DNA of 64,000 bases, taken from positions 3,094,601 to 3,158,600 of the forward strand of contig CM030940.1 of the NCBI GenBank assembly GCA_018136815.1. Reading direction: 5' to 3'. Source of the stretch: Isochrysis galbana (Eukaryota > Haptophyta > Isochrysidales > Isochrysidaceae). Both the position numbers and the translations under genes were made by a program. The notes under the pieces were generated by a model. The model worked only from the letters and a program-made list of their open reading frames with translations. It searched no databases and was not told where the DNA came from. Shown here one piece after another: positions 30,040 through 40,079 of the stretch (positions within the stretch are counted from its first letter, which is position 1; every line of letters starts with the position of its first letter).

Positions 30040-31467
30040 ATAGCGCCTGCCTGGCTCTGGGTCCGTTGGTCTGCACGGCGCGTTGGCATGTTTGTTGTCG
30101 GAAGTCGGAAGGAAGGGCTCGATCGATAGCTGAGGCGTGTGTGTGTGTGTGCCGGAAGTGACACTTCTTCCCTTTGGGAACGGCAGAGGACGGGGTTCCA
30201 GCCCCGCAACCCCGAAAGTGGCCTTTGGTGGGCTCTAGCATCCTTCATTGTAGTCCCAACGCGCCAAAATCTACAATCTACTAAAAAGCTCCCAAGCCAC
30301 CGAGAAGAAAAACACCGCATTGCCGCATTGTCTGCTCTCATACTCGCCACCATGAAAAAATGCCTTTCGAAACTTTGCAGAAGCTCTTATGATAGCAGGA
30401 GACACCTCTCCAGGCATTCACATCGACTTTTGGGTGCAATTGTGAAAAGTCGATTTTCCCCGTGACCCCACTCCCCACCTCTAGTTGTGTGGTTGTGGTA
30501 CCAAATGGAAGCAAACGACCTTCCTTGGGTTGGCGGTGCGAGCGAGGGATTGTGTTAGAATTCAAGTCCGTGTACGTGTAGCGGGGATAAGAGGGAGCCG
30601 CTCCCCTTAGCCCTTAGTGCGCCACCACACACACACACAACCAGCGGGCCTCTCTCCGCCTCCTCTCTTCCCCTAGCCGTTGAGGATTGAATAGCGTACC
30701 TGTTAGATGTGATACCGAATGAAAGCAAGCCGCCTGCGGAGAGCACAAAATATAGTACACAAACTACCAAGTACCACATACTACATAATTTGAAAATTGC
30801 TGCACCAAATAAGTTGCACATGAGGTGAAAGGTGAGTATGTACGTCGATAAGTGGCGTCACACATCAACACACTGCACACTGTGCCTCCGCGGCACATGG
30901 CACACGTGCGCACTTAGCATACGCGCTCACTTGGCGCATATGCGCACACGCTAGATACGAGGGGTAACAATCTGACCGTCGCCCATTTGGAGAGAAAGGA
31001 CCAGGGATGGGTCGAGACTGCCGAACGAACGCACAAGGAGTGGCAACGCCGCCTCTCGTATTCCAACCGTCACACCAAGATCACCAACGATCTAGTAGTA
31101 TCAAGTATCGTGCTAGACCCGACCGAACACCCCATCAATCGGTGAGTTGTGTGTCTTCAAACAATCCTGCATCTGTTCGTCGAGTCCATGATGCATGCCA
31201 TGGAAATCATTCAGTAGCCAATACACTAGAGGGAGATTAAGAGCCTCGGATGTTCATCCACAAATTGTACCCGTACACACCTCCACGTATGCGAGGCAGC
31301 TCATGCTCGATGTGACTTAAAGACTTTTCTAGATAAGATAGGCAACCTTCGAAGAAAGATCGCGGCTTGCTGCCCCGAGGACGCCCATAAATCCGCCGAA
31401 AGAACCGTTGTGGACCATGTTGAGAGATTTTATGCAACCAATCAGCCGACCCGCAAGGAAAGAGGGC
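30040..31467. other. 1.4-kb stretch without a supportable gene
   Basis: Contains a (TG)n run at 30138-30150 and a (CA)n run at 30627-30642. No ORF here shows a recognisable motif, and no repeat family member was detected. Confidence 0.4.
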
Positions 31468-33004
31468 TCATAAGACAGTGTCCTCCTTCACCGAAAACGT
31501 CCTCTGGGTCAGTCTATGACCAGCATCCCCATCTCCTCCCAATGCAGACAAGTCGATCTTTCGCCCGGTACTTTCGTCGCGCTTCTCGGAGGTGAGCTTG
31601 GTCACCTCCGAGGACACTAGGGCGTCCAAATGCTGAAGCATCTCTTGCTGCATGGCAACATGTTTTGTCAATCGTTCACGCAACGAGTTTTTCAGCGAAA
31701 GAGTGCTTTGCCATCTTTGAGGATCCGACGCGCCGTCACCCCCGAAGGATGTCTCGAGCTGATGCTGCAGCTGTCTCTGCATCAGAAGCTGGCGGTGAAG
31801 CTTGGTCTGAAGGTCCATCTGAACCTTCAAATTCATTTCTTGTCGTGCCAAGTGTATCTCAAGCTCAGACTGCACAGAAGTGGGAGAGGCCTGCAAAAAT
31901 AAGGGGCGGAGATGGGTTGGTCTAAACAGCACAAACAAATTTCGTATCGTGGGCACCACATGTGCCCGGAGAAGGGCGACTGAGGAGTATGTTGCAAGTA
32001 GCACACGCATGCCAGCGGCACACCTTGGGAATAACGCCAACTTTCTCGCTGTTTGCCAAACAAGCACTCGCCGTGTTGGTCTTGTCTGAAGACCCTGCGG
32101 ATTTTAGGGCTGCCGAAGGTGCCGCCATCGTATAACCAGGTTTTTCTGTGCCGCTGGAACCGCTGCTTCTTTCTAGCCGCGAAGCTGCGCAACGTGCGTC
32201 GCCTTTGCTAGCGCTGTGGCCGTTCACGTCGCCATCATCAGTGACAGGCTCATCTTGGTCGACTAGAGATGCGCAGCTCGCAGATGGAGTCATCGTCATG
32301 CTGCCTCCCGAGCCCGCCTTACCTCGTTTCTGCATCAGTAAACGATACTTTTGAAGATGCGACTTGATATTCTGCCGGGTCGGAGCACCTTCTCCTTCGC
32401 AGTTCATAAGCTGGGAGATGGCTTGGGGCTTAGCTTGATCAATGCCAAGTGTGTTCACGGCCGCCTCGAAGCGGCGATGGAGATCAGCAGTCCACACGAA
32501 GCGCTGCTTATGCACCTGACGACTGCCATCCGCCCCCGCGGTTGTCACGCCCTCATGGTCCGCGGACGAGCCGCTCATGCAAATATCCTTCTCCCCGCTG
32601 CTGAGCAACAAGCCCGATCCAAAGTCAGCACCCCAACTCTGCCCCAGCATGTGCGCAGAGAGCCCTGCCGATGGCTGTGACCAGCAAGAGGTGAGCGAAT
32701 GCGACAGCGATGCATTATTGATGTTCGACCCGATCCCTGACCCGAGAACCGAAGAGCACGCCCCCGGCATCAGGGAGCAGCTGCCGCTAGGTGCTCCCTC
32801 TGCGGCGCCCCTGCCAAACGAGCTGAGGAGTGCGTCGCAGAGGCCGTGCTCAGCGATGGAGGATTCGGTGGGGATGTCCTGCATAAACTGCTCGAGCACA
32901 TCCCATTGCACCAGCTCGTCGAGCGAGACGTCCACGTCCCACGTCCGCGGCCGCTTCGCAGCGGGCGCCGGGCGAGGCGGCAGCGGCAGGCTTGTGGCCG
33001 CCAT
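31468..33004 (-). CDS. GARP MYB-CC transcription factor, PHR1/PSR1 type, two exons, 467 aa
   Basis: PHR1/PSR1-type regulators switch on phosphate-starvation genes in plants and green algae. Exons are 33004-32024 and 31890-31468; the 133-bp intron is GT-AG, phase 0. The GARP/MYB-like DNA-binding domain is at about residues 166-225: KQRFVWTADLHRRFEAAV, then APTRQNIKSHLQKYRLLM, with the signature SHLQKYR. The second exon opens with the coiled-coil MYB-CC segment LKVQMDLQTKLHRQLLMQRQ, the counterpart of the LHEQLE motif that separates PHR-type proteins from other GARP factors. N-terminal residues 18-45 (RPRTWDVDVSLDELVQWDVL) are acidic and may activate transcription. I chose ATG 33004; upstream frame to 33418 is proline-rich and matches poly-G DNA. 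A role in phosphate control is family knowledge, not shown here. Confidence 0.85.
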
Positions 33005-33224
33005 GCGAGGCAACTTGGGACCAATGGTGGCGCGTGCGGGGCGTGCGTGTGGGGCGTCCGTGTGGCCCCTGCTGTCCAAAGCGGGCGTTCTGACGCGCCG
33101 CAGGAGCCGCGAGGAGAGGTCGGCGGTCTGAGAAGAGGGGGGGACGGTGAGGGCGAGGAGCGAGGGGGGGAGGCTGAGGCCCGGCTTCAGGAGCAGGGAG
33201 AGAGGGTGAGAGAAGAAGGGGGGG

Positions 33225-33305
33225 GGGGGGGGTCGCGAGGCGGCGCGGCGAGGGGGGGGGGGGAAGGGAGGGAGGGGGGGGGGGGGGGAGGGGGGGGAGA
33301 GCGGG
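33225..33305. repeat. Poly-G cluster upstream of the MYB-CC gene
   Basis: At least four G-runs of 7-12 bases within 80 bp, on the template side of the 5' region. Such clustered runs can form G-quadruplexes. Bases 33430-34020 beyond hold no gene. Confidence 0.6.
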
Positions 33306-34029
33306 CGAGAGCGGCGAAGGCGGTCGAGGCCGCCGGCCGCGGGGTGGAGGGGGAGGGCGACCCCCCTCTCCAAAGAGTGTGGAACCTTCGACATCCATCT
33401 CTCCGAGAACGAGAACACGCTGCCTCGTCCACTCCAGGTCGACCGATCTGGCGCCGTCCAGATGCAAATAAATAATTGTGGCGGTAGGAATGTGAGTGGG
33501 CCGGCAGCGCGGGCTTTGAGGTCAGAGAGAAACAGCTCGCGCGGTTGGTTCGGGAAGCGTGGAGCTCATGGGCTTCTTTCAGAGGGTGACAACGGAAGAG
33601 ACTTGTTTTATCCTGTCTCCAGCGGCCTTTCAGAAATGTAGGTCGACACAATGTTCGCCCGACGGCGTCTCTGGAGTTTGGGTATTGCTCATGGCTCTAG
33701 AGTGGCAGATGAACTTCACCTCGATTTTCAGCAATTGTTGTTTCTATGTGGCGTTGCAGTTGGCGTTGCATACAAGTATGCAAAATAAATAATAGTCGAA
33801 CTTTTGCTGACTAAAACTGAACTTTTAGTGACTAAACCACCATACCATGTGAACAAATATTGGCTATACTCACATAAACTATTTGTGGAATGTGGGCGCG
33901 GCGCGGTGCCGAGTAACGACGCACGTTCTACCCCGCGCTGTGAGGCCGTGTTCCGTGGTTGGCAGCACAAGGTTTCTCTTCGAACTATTTTAACTTCTAA
34001 GTGTGAAAACGAAAAGTGAAAAGTCGGGA

Positions 34030-34150
34030 TTGAGATTGAGGAAATACGAAATACATCATACAGCAAAGTAAAGCGGTAGACCGGTAGAAACCAGAAACCC
34101 AGAATACACCTCATCTAACACATATTCGATGCCCTTTGGGGCTCCGAGTT
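34030..34150 (-). repeat. R3-associated repeat body
   Basis: TTAACTTCTAAGTGTGAAAA (33990) and then AAAGTAAAGCGGTAGA and CACATATTCGATGCCCTTTG are shared with 62236-62365, where they follow an R3 end. Here the R3 end itself is missing. GAGTTCAAATCTC at 34145 resembles a tRNA T-arm but no tRNA can be folded around it. Confidence 0.5.
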
Positions 34151-34165
34151 CAAATCTCAGTCCGA

Positions 34166-34430
34166 TGTCGCATTCATTCATCCTAGATGATGCGATTTCC
34201 ATGCTCTTATTTCCAGGTCCTTTGCCGTGCGGCCACACGGTGAAGCTCAGGTACATCTAGGTTGGTAGGGTTCGTCCCTAGCGATCTAGAATTCGAGTTC
34301 TCGTTTCGTTCCTTCTAGCCTGTTTGTCAGGTCTAGATTCCAGGTTTCCTCCTTTCGGGCAATCTTGACCCAAAGGAGCCAGGTCGCCTGTTGCTTGCTG
34401 CGCGCTTGTCTCAGGCTGCGCCAGAGCGGG
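34166..34430 (+). repeat. R8 family copy
   Basis: About 260 bp nearly identical to 21935-22190, including GCCACACGGTGAAGCTCAGG, TCTAGATTCCAGGTTTCCTC and CTTGACCCAAAGGAGCCAGG. It stops at about 34430, where unrelated sequence begins. Confidence 0.65.
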
Positions 34431-34846
34431 CACAGTGTGAGAAAAAGTCCCGCTGGGGGACAATAAGAAAAAACTGGGCTCTGGGCTCAAGCAGACAAGC
34501 CCCCGGCACCCGGGGAGACAGCCGCGAGAGGCGAGGCGGGAGAGGAGAATTCTCTCGGGGGAGGATTAGAGAGGGTGAGGGCCGTGCGAAACAACTGTAA
34601 TGCGGCGACCGGGAAATATAAGTTCTCCGTCGTTCACCGACAAATGATTTGACAACTCTACGATAGATAGATTTATTTATCATAAACATCTCATTAAATT
34701 ATGTTACGAATGGCGCCCCCAGCGCCCTTTCAAACATGCCACAGACACTAGAAATCAGGCTCTAGACGCGCACATATGGACTAAGACTGTGAATATATTA
34801 GCCTAATATCTAGATAATAGGCAATGTTGAGGCTATTAGGATTATC

Positions 34847-34890
34847 ATCATAGATAGTAATAGCTCTTGAGCACTATTACTATCTATGAT
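34847..34890. repeat. 17-bp perfect hairpin
   Basis: Arms 34847-34863 and 34874-34890 contain CATAGATAGTAATAG and its exact complement around a 10-base loop (CTCTTGAGCA). The neighbourhood is AT-rich with further partial copies of ATAGATAATGG. It may be a foldback element or simply a simple-sequence palindrome. Confidence 0.6.
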
Positions 34891-35320
34891 ATTAGTTGCG
34901 GGCCTCAAATATATTAATACCATAGATAATGGATAATAGATAATGGCGGCGGCGAATCCTGCTTGCCATCGGACCAATAAGTATTGCGACTCCCCTGCTT
35001 CCTGCTTGCCCCTTGGACAAACTAGCCCTAGCCGCTTGGCCACGATAAGGTCCACCTCTTGGAGGAGATCCTCGGCACCACCCTTCTTGCTCGGCATCGG
35101 GTCATCGGGCTGTACTCTGTACTCTGTGCTGCCGTCGGCTGTCGAGTTGTCGAGCCAAGCAAGGGGGGGAGGCGGGGAGGGGGACGGGAAAAACGTCGGT
35201 GGAGATGGAGATGGAGAAGAGAGGTCTCTTTTATAAATATTGAACGGACAATGGGTAGGCGGGAAGAGAGGAAAGGGAAAGGGCTTTGAAAGGGAGGAGG
35301 AGGAACAAGAGAATAAAAGA

Positions 35321-35648
35321 AGGTGTCGTTCCGTCAATAGTGGGACAACAGTAGAATTGAGCGATCAAATGTCCACAGTTGTATTGTAGTTGTTTAACAT
35401 TAGATCTTGTTAAAATTATAAGAGAGAGAGGCCGTCAAAGCTTCTTCGCTAATCACATCGGTGCACGCCGTGCATGGGCACGGCGCGATGTGCATCGGTC
35501 CCCCCGCGGATACGCCGTGCGCGCGCATGTCAACCCGTTCCATGTGTGTAGCCCCTGCGGCCCACAACTACGTAAACTGGCCATATACAACTGTGGACAT
35601 CTGATCGCTCAATTCTACTGATGTCCCACTATTGACGGAACGACACCT
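35321..35648. mobile_element. Intact 328-bp MITE with 63-bp terminal inverted repeats
   Basis: The ends 35321-35383 and 35586-35648 are inverted copies starting AGGTGTCGTTCCGTCAATAG and differ at only two positions, so the copy is young. The inside (35450-35580) is R4 sequence, CGGTGCACGCCGTGC and ATGTGCATCGGTCCCCCCGC. No ORF is contained. A target-site duplication is not visible, so I cannot assign a superfamily. A related truncated copy with amplified centre is at 4166-4912, and inverted interior alone at 21440-21690. Confidence 0.85.
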
Positions 35649-35688
35649 CACGAAATAAATTCGTTACACGTCTTTAGAGGCGAGCACC

Positions 35689-35967
35689 ATGCCGATCTAC
35701 CGTATCAGGAGCAAAAATGTATACGATGTTATTGGGCTTAAAAAGGCGATACAAATATTTCTTCTTGTGTCTTTGGTTATCATCTTCTTATCATTCGCCT
35801 TGACCGTGGCATTCTCGCAGCATTCAGACTTGGACTTCGCCATAAAGACTGGAATCGGGCTGTCAGTGGGCGTCGCACTGACCTTTCTTGTCTTCTTTAC
35901 GTTGTGGAAAACGAAACAATGGCGTTTTAGCCTGCCGAAGGGTAAGGTCCTCAGCTCAAAAGGGTAG
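35689..35967 (+). CDS. Small two-TM membrane protein, 92 aa
   Basis: ATG at 35689. The N-terminus MPIYRIRSKNVYDVIGLKKA is followed by two hydrophobic helices (about 22-44 and 53-73) and a basic end (TKQWRFSLPKGKVLSSKG). The start shares the pattern M-x-x-Y ... YDV-x-x-LKK-x-I with the ORF at 38198-38326, so the two are divergent relatives. Base composition is more AT-rich than in the surrounding host genes. An 18-base word (TTCGTTACACGTC then A/T TTAG) sits 12 bp upstream and recurs at the stop codon of the ankyrin ORF. Function unknown. Confidence 0.5.
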   Translation: MPIYRIRSKNVYDVIGLKKAIQIFLLVSLVIIFLSFALTVAFSQHSDLDFAIKTGIGLSVGVALTFLVFFTLWKTKQWRFSLPKGKVLSSKG

Positions 35968-36691
35968 AATGAAGAAGATGAAAACTCAGCACGCGTAGCT
36001 GGGTAGAATAGACCAAAAAGAAAACAAATAATATTGAGCCTTGTGTATAACGTTATGTGCGAAAACGCTAAGCGGACACAAAACACCAGTTCACACTACA
36101 GACGTCCCTTCCTCCAGACACCTGAGCACAGACACTGTGGTCTATTTCCGTGACACAATCCTTGGTACCCAGCGAGCAGCATTTGCATGCACGCTAGTTC
36201 ATCACGGTCGGTATCAAGCTGTTTTTGAAGAAAAGTAGACATCACGTGACATGGTCCTTCGTGCTCGGCTGCTTTGTGGCTCCTTTGTCCGCATACAGTG
36301 GAGTACCTCGGCGTGGCCGCGGAGCATGCTGCAAAGTCTCTCTGACTGTGACTTGGTCTGAAATATTCGCGGGGAAGGGGGCAGGAGGAAGGGGCTCCTC
36401 TGCTACACGTCTGTGCGCAAGCATCTGCGGAGACACCTGGTCCAGAAGAAACCTCCCTCCACTTGAGGTGTGGCATCGAGCGCATGGGCCGATTGAAGCA
36501 TTTTGCGCTCAATCAGCGTGGCCCATGACCGATGTCGAGGAGGTCGGGTTGGATAACCCCCAAACCTCGTCTGTCCGAAGCTCCCTTTTGCGTCAACACT
36601 CATACATCCTCATCGATTTTGTGAGCCTGCCTTCCCAAGTGGTACCCTCTGAAATCTGAGTGGATGCCTGCCCCATGCCAAAACAGTTTCG

Positions 36692-37597
36692 TTACACGTC
36701 ATTAGCGACAATCGCTCGGATTAGAATTTGATGTACTTCAGAGTATCGCTGGTCTCTTATGCGCGTGATGATTGAACGCAATGGAGTTTGTAGATTGTTA
36801 GCCACGTTATTGACGTTCGCTCCTTGATCGATGAGAAACGCGACACATTGCGCGTGACCACCCATCGCCGCAAGATGAAGAGGAGAATAACCGAGGCGAT
36901 TTCGAAGATTAATAATTTCTGTATTGACAAGAAGTTCGACACACGCAAGGTGTCCTTTCTCCGCTGCCATATGCAATGGAGTGTTTTGATATACATACCC
37001 TTTAATGTTGACATCAGCTCCGCGTTCTATGAGAAAACTTACGCAGTCCGCATGGCCTTTCTGCGCCGCAATGTGAAGAGGAGTCTCGCCCCATTTGTTT
37101 TGTGCGTTAACATCTGACACATCTGTCAGCGTGGCTACAAGTTGGATGTCACCATTCCTTGCTGCATGGTGCAGCGGCGTGTGTTGTGTACAATCTACAA
37201 CAGTAGCAGTTGCTCCATGAGTTAACAAGAGTTGGACCGCTCTGTAGTCCATACGCCTAGTCGCCAAATCTAGCAACGTATCACCGCACGCCCCGTGTGG
37301 TTGATTAATACTAGTTGCATCTTGGAGCGAGTTCAAGACTATCCACAGTGACTTCAAGTTACCTACTAGAATGGCGCGTTTACCATAATCAATGAGGTCT
37401 TTATCTAATGCGTCTACTGTGAAAGTACTTAGTCGTTCAGAAAGCTTCTCTAATTGATGAAAATTGTCAATTCTGATTTTTAACCCTTTCGCGATATCCT
37501 TCCGACGGGACTTCGCACCGTCTTTTCGGACGAGGATTCTGAAAAGGCGGGGAGACCCTCCGAGCCGCTTTCGCCGGGGCTTTCCGCTCACGGTCAA
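36692..37597 (-). CDS. Ankyrin-repeat protein, start unresolved, about 300 aa
   Basis: Five ankyrin repeats can be read: GDTLLDLATRRMDYRAVQLL, HTPLHHAARNGDIQLVATL, ETPLHIAAQKGHADCVSFLI, NTPLHMAAEKGHLACVELLV and YSPLHLAAMGGHAQCVAFLI, then a partial sixth. Ankyrin repeats bind proteins; there is no effector domain. The frame has no ATG before the first repeat. An ATG lies just upstream at 37617 but is out of frame by one base because of an 8-G run, so one more G would join it. The frame begins inside an R3 terminus, so this gene may ride in, or have been truncated by, that element. Composition is AT-richer than the host genes. Confidence 0.6.
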   Translation of the reverse strand: MTVSGKPRRKRLGGSPRLFRILVRKDGAKSRRKDIAKGLKIRIDNFHQLEKLSERLSTFTVDALDKDLIDYGKRAILVGNLKSLWIVLNSLQDATSINQPHGACGDTLLDLATRRMDYRAVQLLLTHGATATVVDCTQHTPLHHAARNGDIQLVATLTDVSDVNAQNKWGETPLHIAAQKGHADCVSFLIERGADVNIKGYVYQNTPLHMAAEKGHLACVELLVNTEIINLRNRLGYSPLHLAAMGGHAQCVAFLIDQGANVNNVANNLQTPLRSIITRIRDQRYSEVHQILIRAIVANDV

Positions 37598-37656
37598 AAA
37601 TGTCGACCCCCCCCCATTTTAGTACTTAAAAAGCCGTGTTTGACCGCCCTATCAAT
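37560..37656 (-). repeat. R3 terminus, inverted
   Basis: Ends TGTTTGACCGCCCT and shares GCTTTCCGCTCACGGTCAAA, TGTCGACCCCCC and AGTACTTAAAAAGCCGTG with 47065-47150. Confidence 0.7.
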
Positions 37657-37944
37657 GGGGCAAGGGCATGGAGTGAAGGGAAGTCTTGAGAGAGGGGGGA
37701 AAGAGCGCGCTACATCGCGACGACGGCCCACGAGACACCACCCCACATCACTCACTCACCAACAAGAAAACTCCAAAACTAACGCAACATCGCACAAACA
37801 AATCAATGAAACAAGTAAGGAAGGACAAACGAACAAATTTCGGCGTGCAATGCGGCGGAGCTTCGAGCAGACTTCGAGACAACTCACTGGCGAAAACAAA
37901 ACTCACTCAATTTTCTTCACACAACGCATGATGGAGACACCGCA

Positions 37945-38203
37945 TGCAGCGCGCGCGCGTGCACCGCCGATCGACCTCCAAAAAACTTTTGGGGCGAGGA
38001 GGTGATGCCAACCTGACGAACAGTCGGTGGAGTGCACGCACAACCTCTGGCCAGAAAAGAGTTTCTGAGGATCGCCCTCGGTACTAACCTTAAACTTGCA
38101 TGAGTGGACAGAGCGGTCGAGGCGTGTCAGTTTGGGTCGGTGTCCTCCGGGCAGCGCGCGCGCGTGCACCGCCGATCCACCTCCCAAAAACTTTTGGGGC
38201 GAG
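37945..38203 (+). repeat. Pair of 55-bp direct repeats, 206 bp apart
   Basis: GCAGCGCGCGCGCGTGCACC followed by GCCGATC and AAAACTTTTGGGGCGAGG occurs at about 37948 and 38154. The second copy overlaps the end of the small membrane-protein ORF at 38326, so its C-terminus is repeat-derived. Confidence 0.65.
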
Positions 38204-38326
38204 GCCGAATCCAATTACGATTGATGGCACGATAAACAATAAGGACCAGGCAATAATGGGAGCTATTAATTTCTTGAGCTCCTCCACATCATATTCATTA
38301 CGCTTATCGTATATGTATACCAACAT
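38198..38326 (-). pseudogene. Truncated relative of the 35689 membrane protein
   Basis: ATG at 38326 starts MLVYIYDKRNEYDVEELKKL followed by a hydrophobic helix (IAPIIAWSLLFIVPSIVIGFG). The shared elements with the protein at 35689 are the initial M-x-x-Y, the YDV-x-x-LKK-x-I block and the helix position. After residue 43 the frame (open to 38090) enters the 55-bp repeat, so the second helix is missing. It lies on the opposite strand, 2.3 kb from its relative, with the ankyrin ORF in between. Confidence 0.45.
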
Positions 38327-38583
38327 GACGTTCCCTTATTGTTATGCAAGAAAAAAATCTCATCACGCTCGGGGAAGCGTGTCCGAGTTAGGGGCCAAGT
38401 TGGAAACGGGAGGCACAAACGAAACACAAGACGTCTTCCGCTTGATGGTTCCCCGTGTTTATGTTTGTCTGCGCGCGGTCAACTCCCGAGTTAGGGGCGA
38501 AGTTAGGGGTCAGTAGAAATTATATACCTAAAAGCCGGGAGGGGCGTGACAAAAAAAAGGAACCTCGAGTTGCACCCTCTGAA

Positions 38584-39672
38584 GGAGATATCGGGACGTG
38601 TTATTGTGACCCACAGCAATGAGCCCATAAGTTGGAGATAGGATTTTGACCGCATTCGAGACCTGTCAAGATCAGAGCTCGCCCCAGATAACTTGTGAAA
38701 TTCATCAATCCTAGAAGAGCATATGGGGGTGGTGAACGACTTCGTTGTTCGTTCGCTCAAGAATGTTGCAGCAATCTCCTCTATGTACTTTGTTTGACGA
38801 AGGGTCATGCGGCGATCGGCTCGGTGTCGATCAATTTCGAAGCCTAGAAATCGGTATGGTTCACCCACAATGCTCACATTGAATCGTTTCGAGTATTGAG
38901 AGATGAAAGAATCGACTAATTCCTTCTTGCCCTTTGGGAATCGGATCAGCATGTTGTCAACATATAGTGCCAGATAGATAGTGGAACCATCCTCGTATGA
39001 TCGTTTGAAGAAATTCGGTTCGATGCTGGATTGTTTGAAGCCTGCTTTGGTTAAGGTTGCTGTATTTGTGAGCATGTATTGATATCCGGCTTGCTTGGTT
39101 CCTTCAAGTGGGGCAAGCAATAGGCAGGCGGCGAAGTTAGGGTCCTCAAAGCCGATAGGTTGCACTATGTATAGCGGATTGCCATCCATGTCCGCGGATG
39201 AAAAGGCTTTCACTGTATCAACTTCTAGAAGATCATGATCAGCTTCATTGGCCAGGGCCAGGAATATTCTGGAGCTTTCGTGCCGAAGTGTACCGCAGAA
39301 TGTTTCAGTGAAGTCCACACCAGGGACCTGGCTGTAGCCGCAGGCAACCCATCTCGCCTTGAAGCGCTCTACAGATCCGTCCGAGTTGTATTTGACCTTG
39401 TACACCCATTTTCCTTTCATGGGCTTGCGTCCAGCTGGGATTTCATGGGCCTTCACAAGCCTCCATGCTCTGTTTATTTCATATTTGCCCTGCACATCCT
39501 CCTGCATTGCCTCTCTCCACTTTTCCCCGTAGACTGGGTCGCTGACAGCCTCGCTGAATGACCGGGGCTCGGGGATGGGGCCTGCTGGAGTGGCAGCCAT
39601 GAGGGCTTGCGCGATCTGTGGATCAACAGACTTGGAGGATCGGCGGGGGTACCATGTTTGGCCCCATACCAA
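38584..39672 (-). pseudogene. Ty1/copia reverse transcriptase fragment, inactive
   Basis: The RVT_2 domain can be followed from WREAMQEDVQGKYEINRAW and GKWVYKVKYNSDGSVERFKA through LLEVDTVKAFSSADMDGNPL to LQLMGSLLWVTITRPDIS. The catalytic YVDD box is YVDN (38953-38964 on the minus strand), and the upstream D-V-x-x-A-F box is altered to DTVKAF. The 5' end has no ATG and the RNase H domain is absent; after ITRPDIS the frame continues into unrelated sequence to a stop at 38503. This is a decayed internal piece, with no LTRs recognised. Confidence 0.85.
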
Positions 39673-40079
39673 GGGGGCCCAGTGATAGATAGCAACGTTG
39701 TGTAGACGAGAGGTAACATCGATCGGCTAGCGCACTCTAGCGACGGGGTAAACGACGACGTTGCCACACCGGCAGTAGAACTGACACGTCTACAATAGAA
39801 CTCAACTCAGACAGATATTGCTATCGCTACGAGTATGTACTTTACCCATTCGCGGGGGGCTGGGGACTGCCGCGCAGGGGGGAGGGGGCCGGGGGGGGGG
39901 GGGGGAGCGGGGACTGTAGGAAGGCGGGCTGTGTGGGCGCGCGGGGGGTGGCGGAGGGGTTTTGGGGGGGGGGGGCGAGGGGGGGAAGGTGAAGAGGAGG
40001 GGGAGGAGAGAGAGAGGGGAGAGAAGAAAGAAGGGTGAACGAGGGCAGGCACGCCCCCCCCCCCCCCACCACCACCACC
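39673..40079. promoter_or_regulatory. RRP6 upstream region with poly-G and poly-C tracts
   Basis: GA- and G-rich sequence including a G-run (39890-39906) and a C-run (40052-40067) directly before CACCACCACCACC and the RRP6 ATG. It probably contains the promoter and 5' leader. Confidence 0.4.

Noticed and set aside
32577..33475. Long ORFs opposite the MYB-CC gene
   Set aside because: Composition shadows of the GARP gene and of poly-G DNA; no motif.
34125..34165. tRNA-like T-arm GAGTTCAAATCTC
   Set aside because: No D-arm, anticodon arm or acceptor stem can be folded around it; it lies in a dispersed repeat.
34810..35337. 175-codon minus-strand ORF
   Set aside because: Starts inside the MITE inverted repeat and has no domain; a short central part could be coding but cannot be supported.
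36096..36512. 138-codon minus-strand ORF between membrane protein and ankyrin ORF
   Set aside because: Lacks an ATG at its start and has a cysteine/serine-rich random composition.
20945..37656. Giant element bounded by opposite R3 ends
   Set aside because: It would contain many ordinary host genes; solo R3 ends elsewhere make chance pairing more likely.
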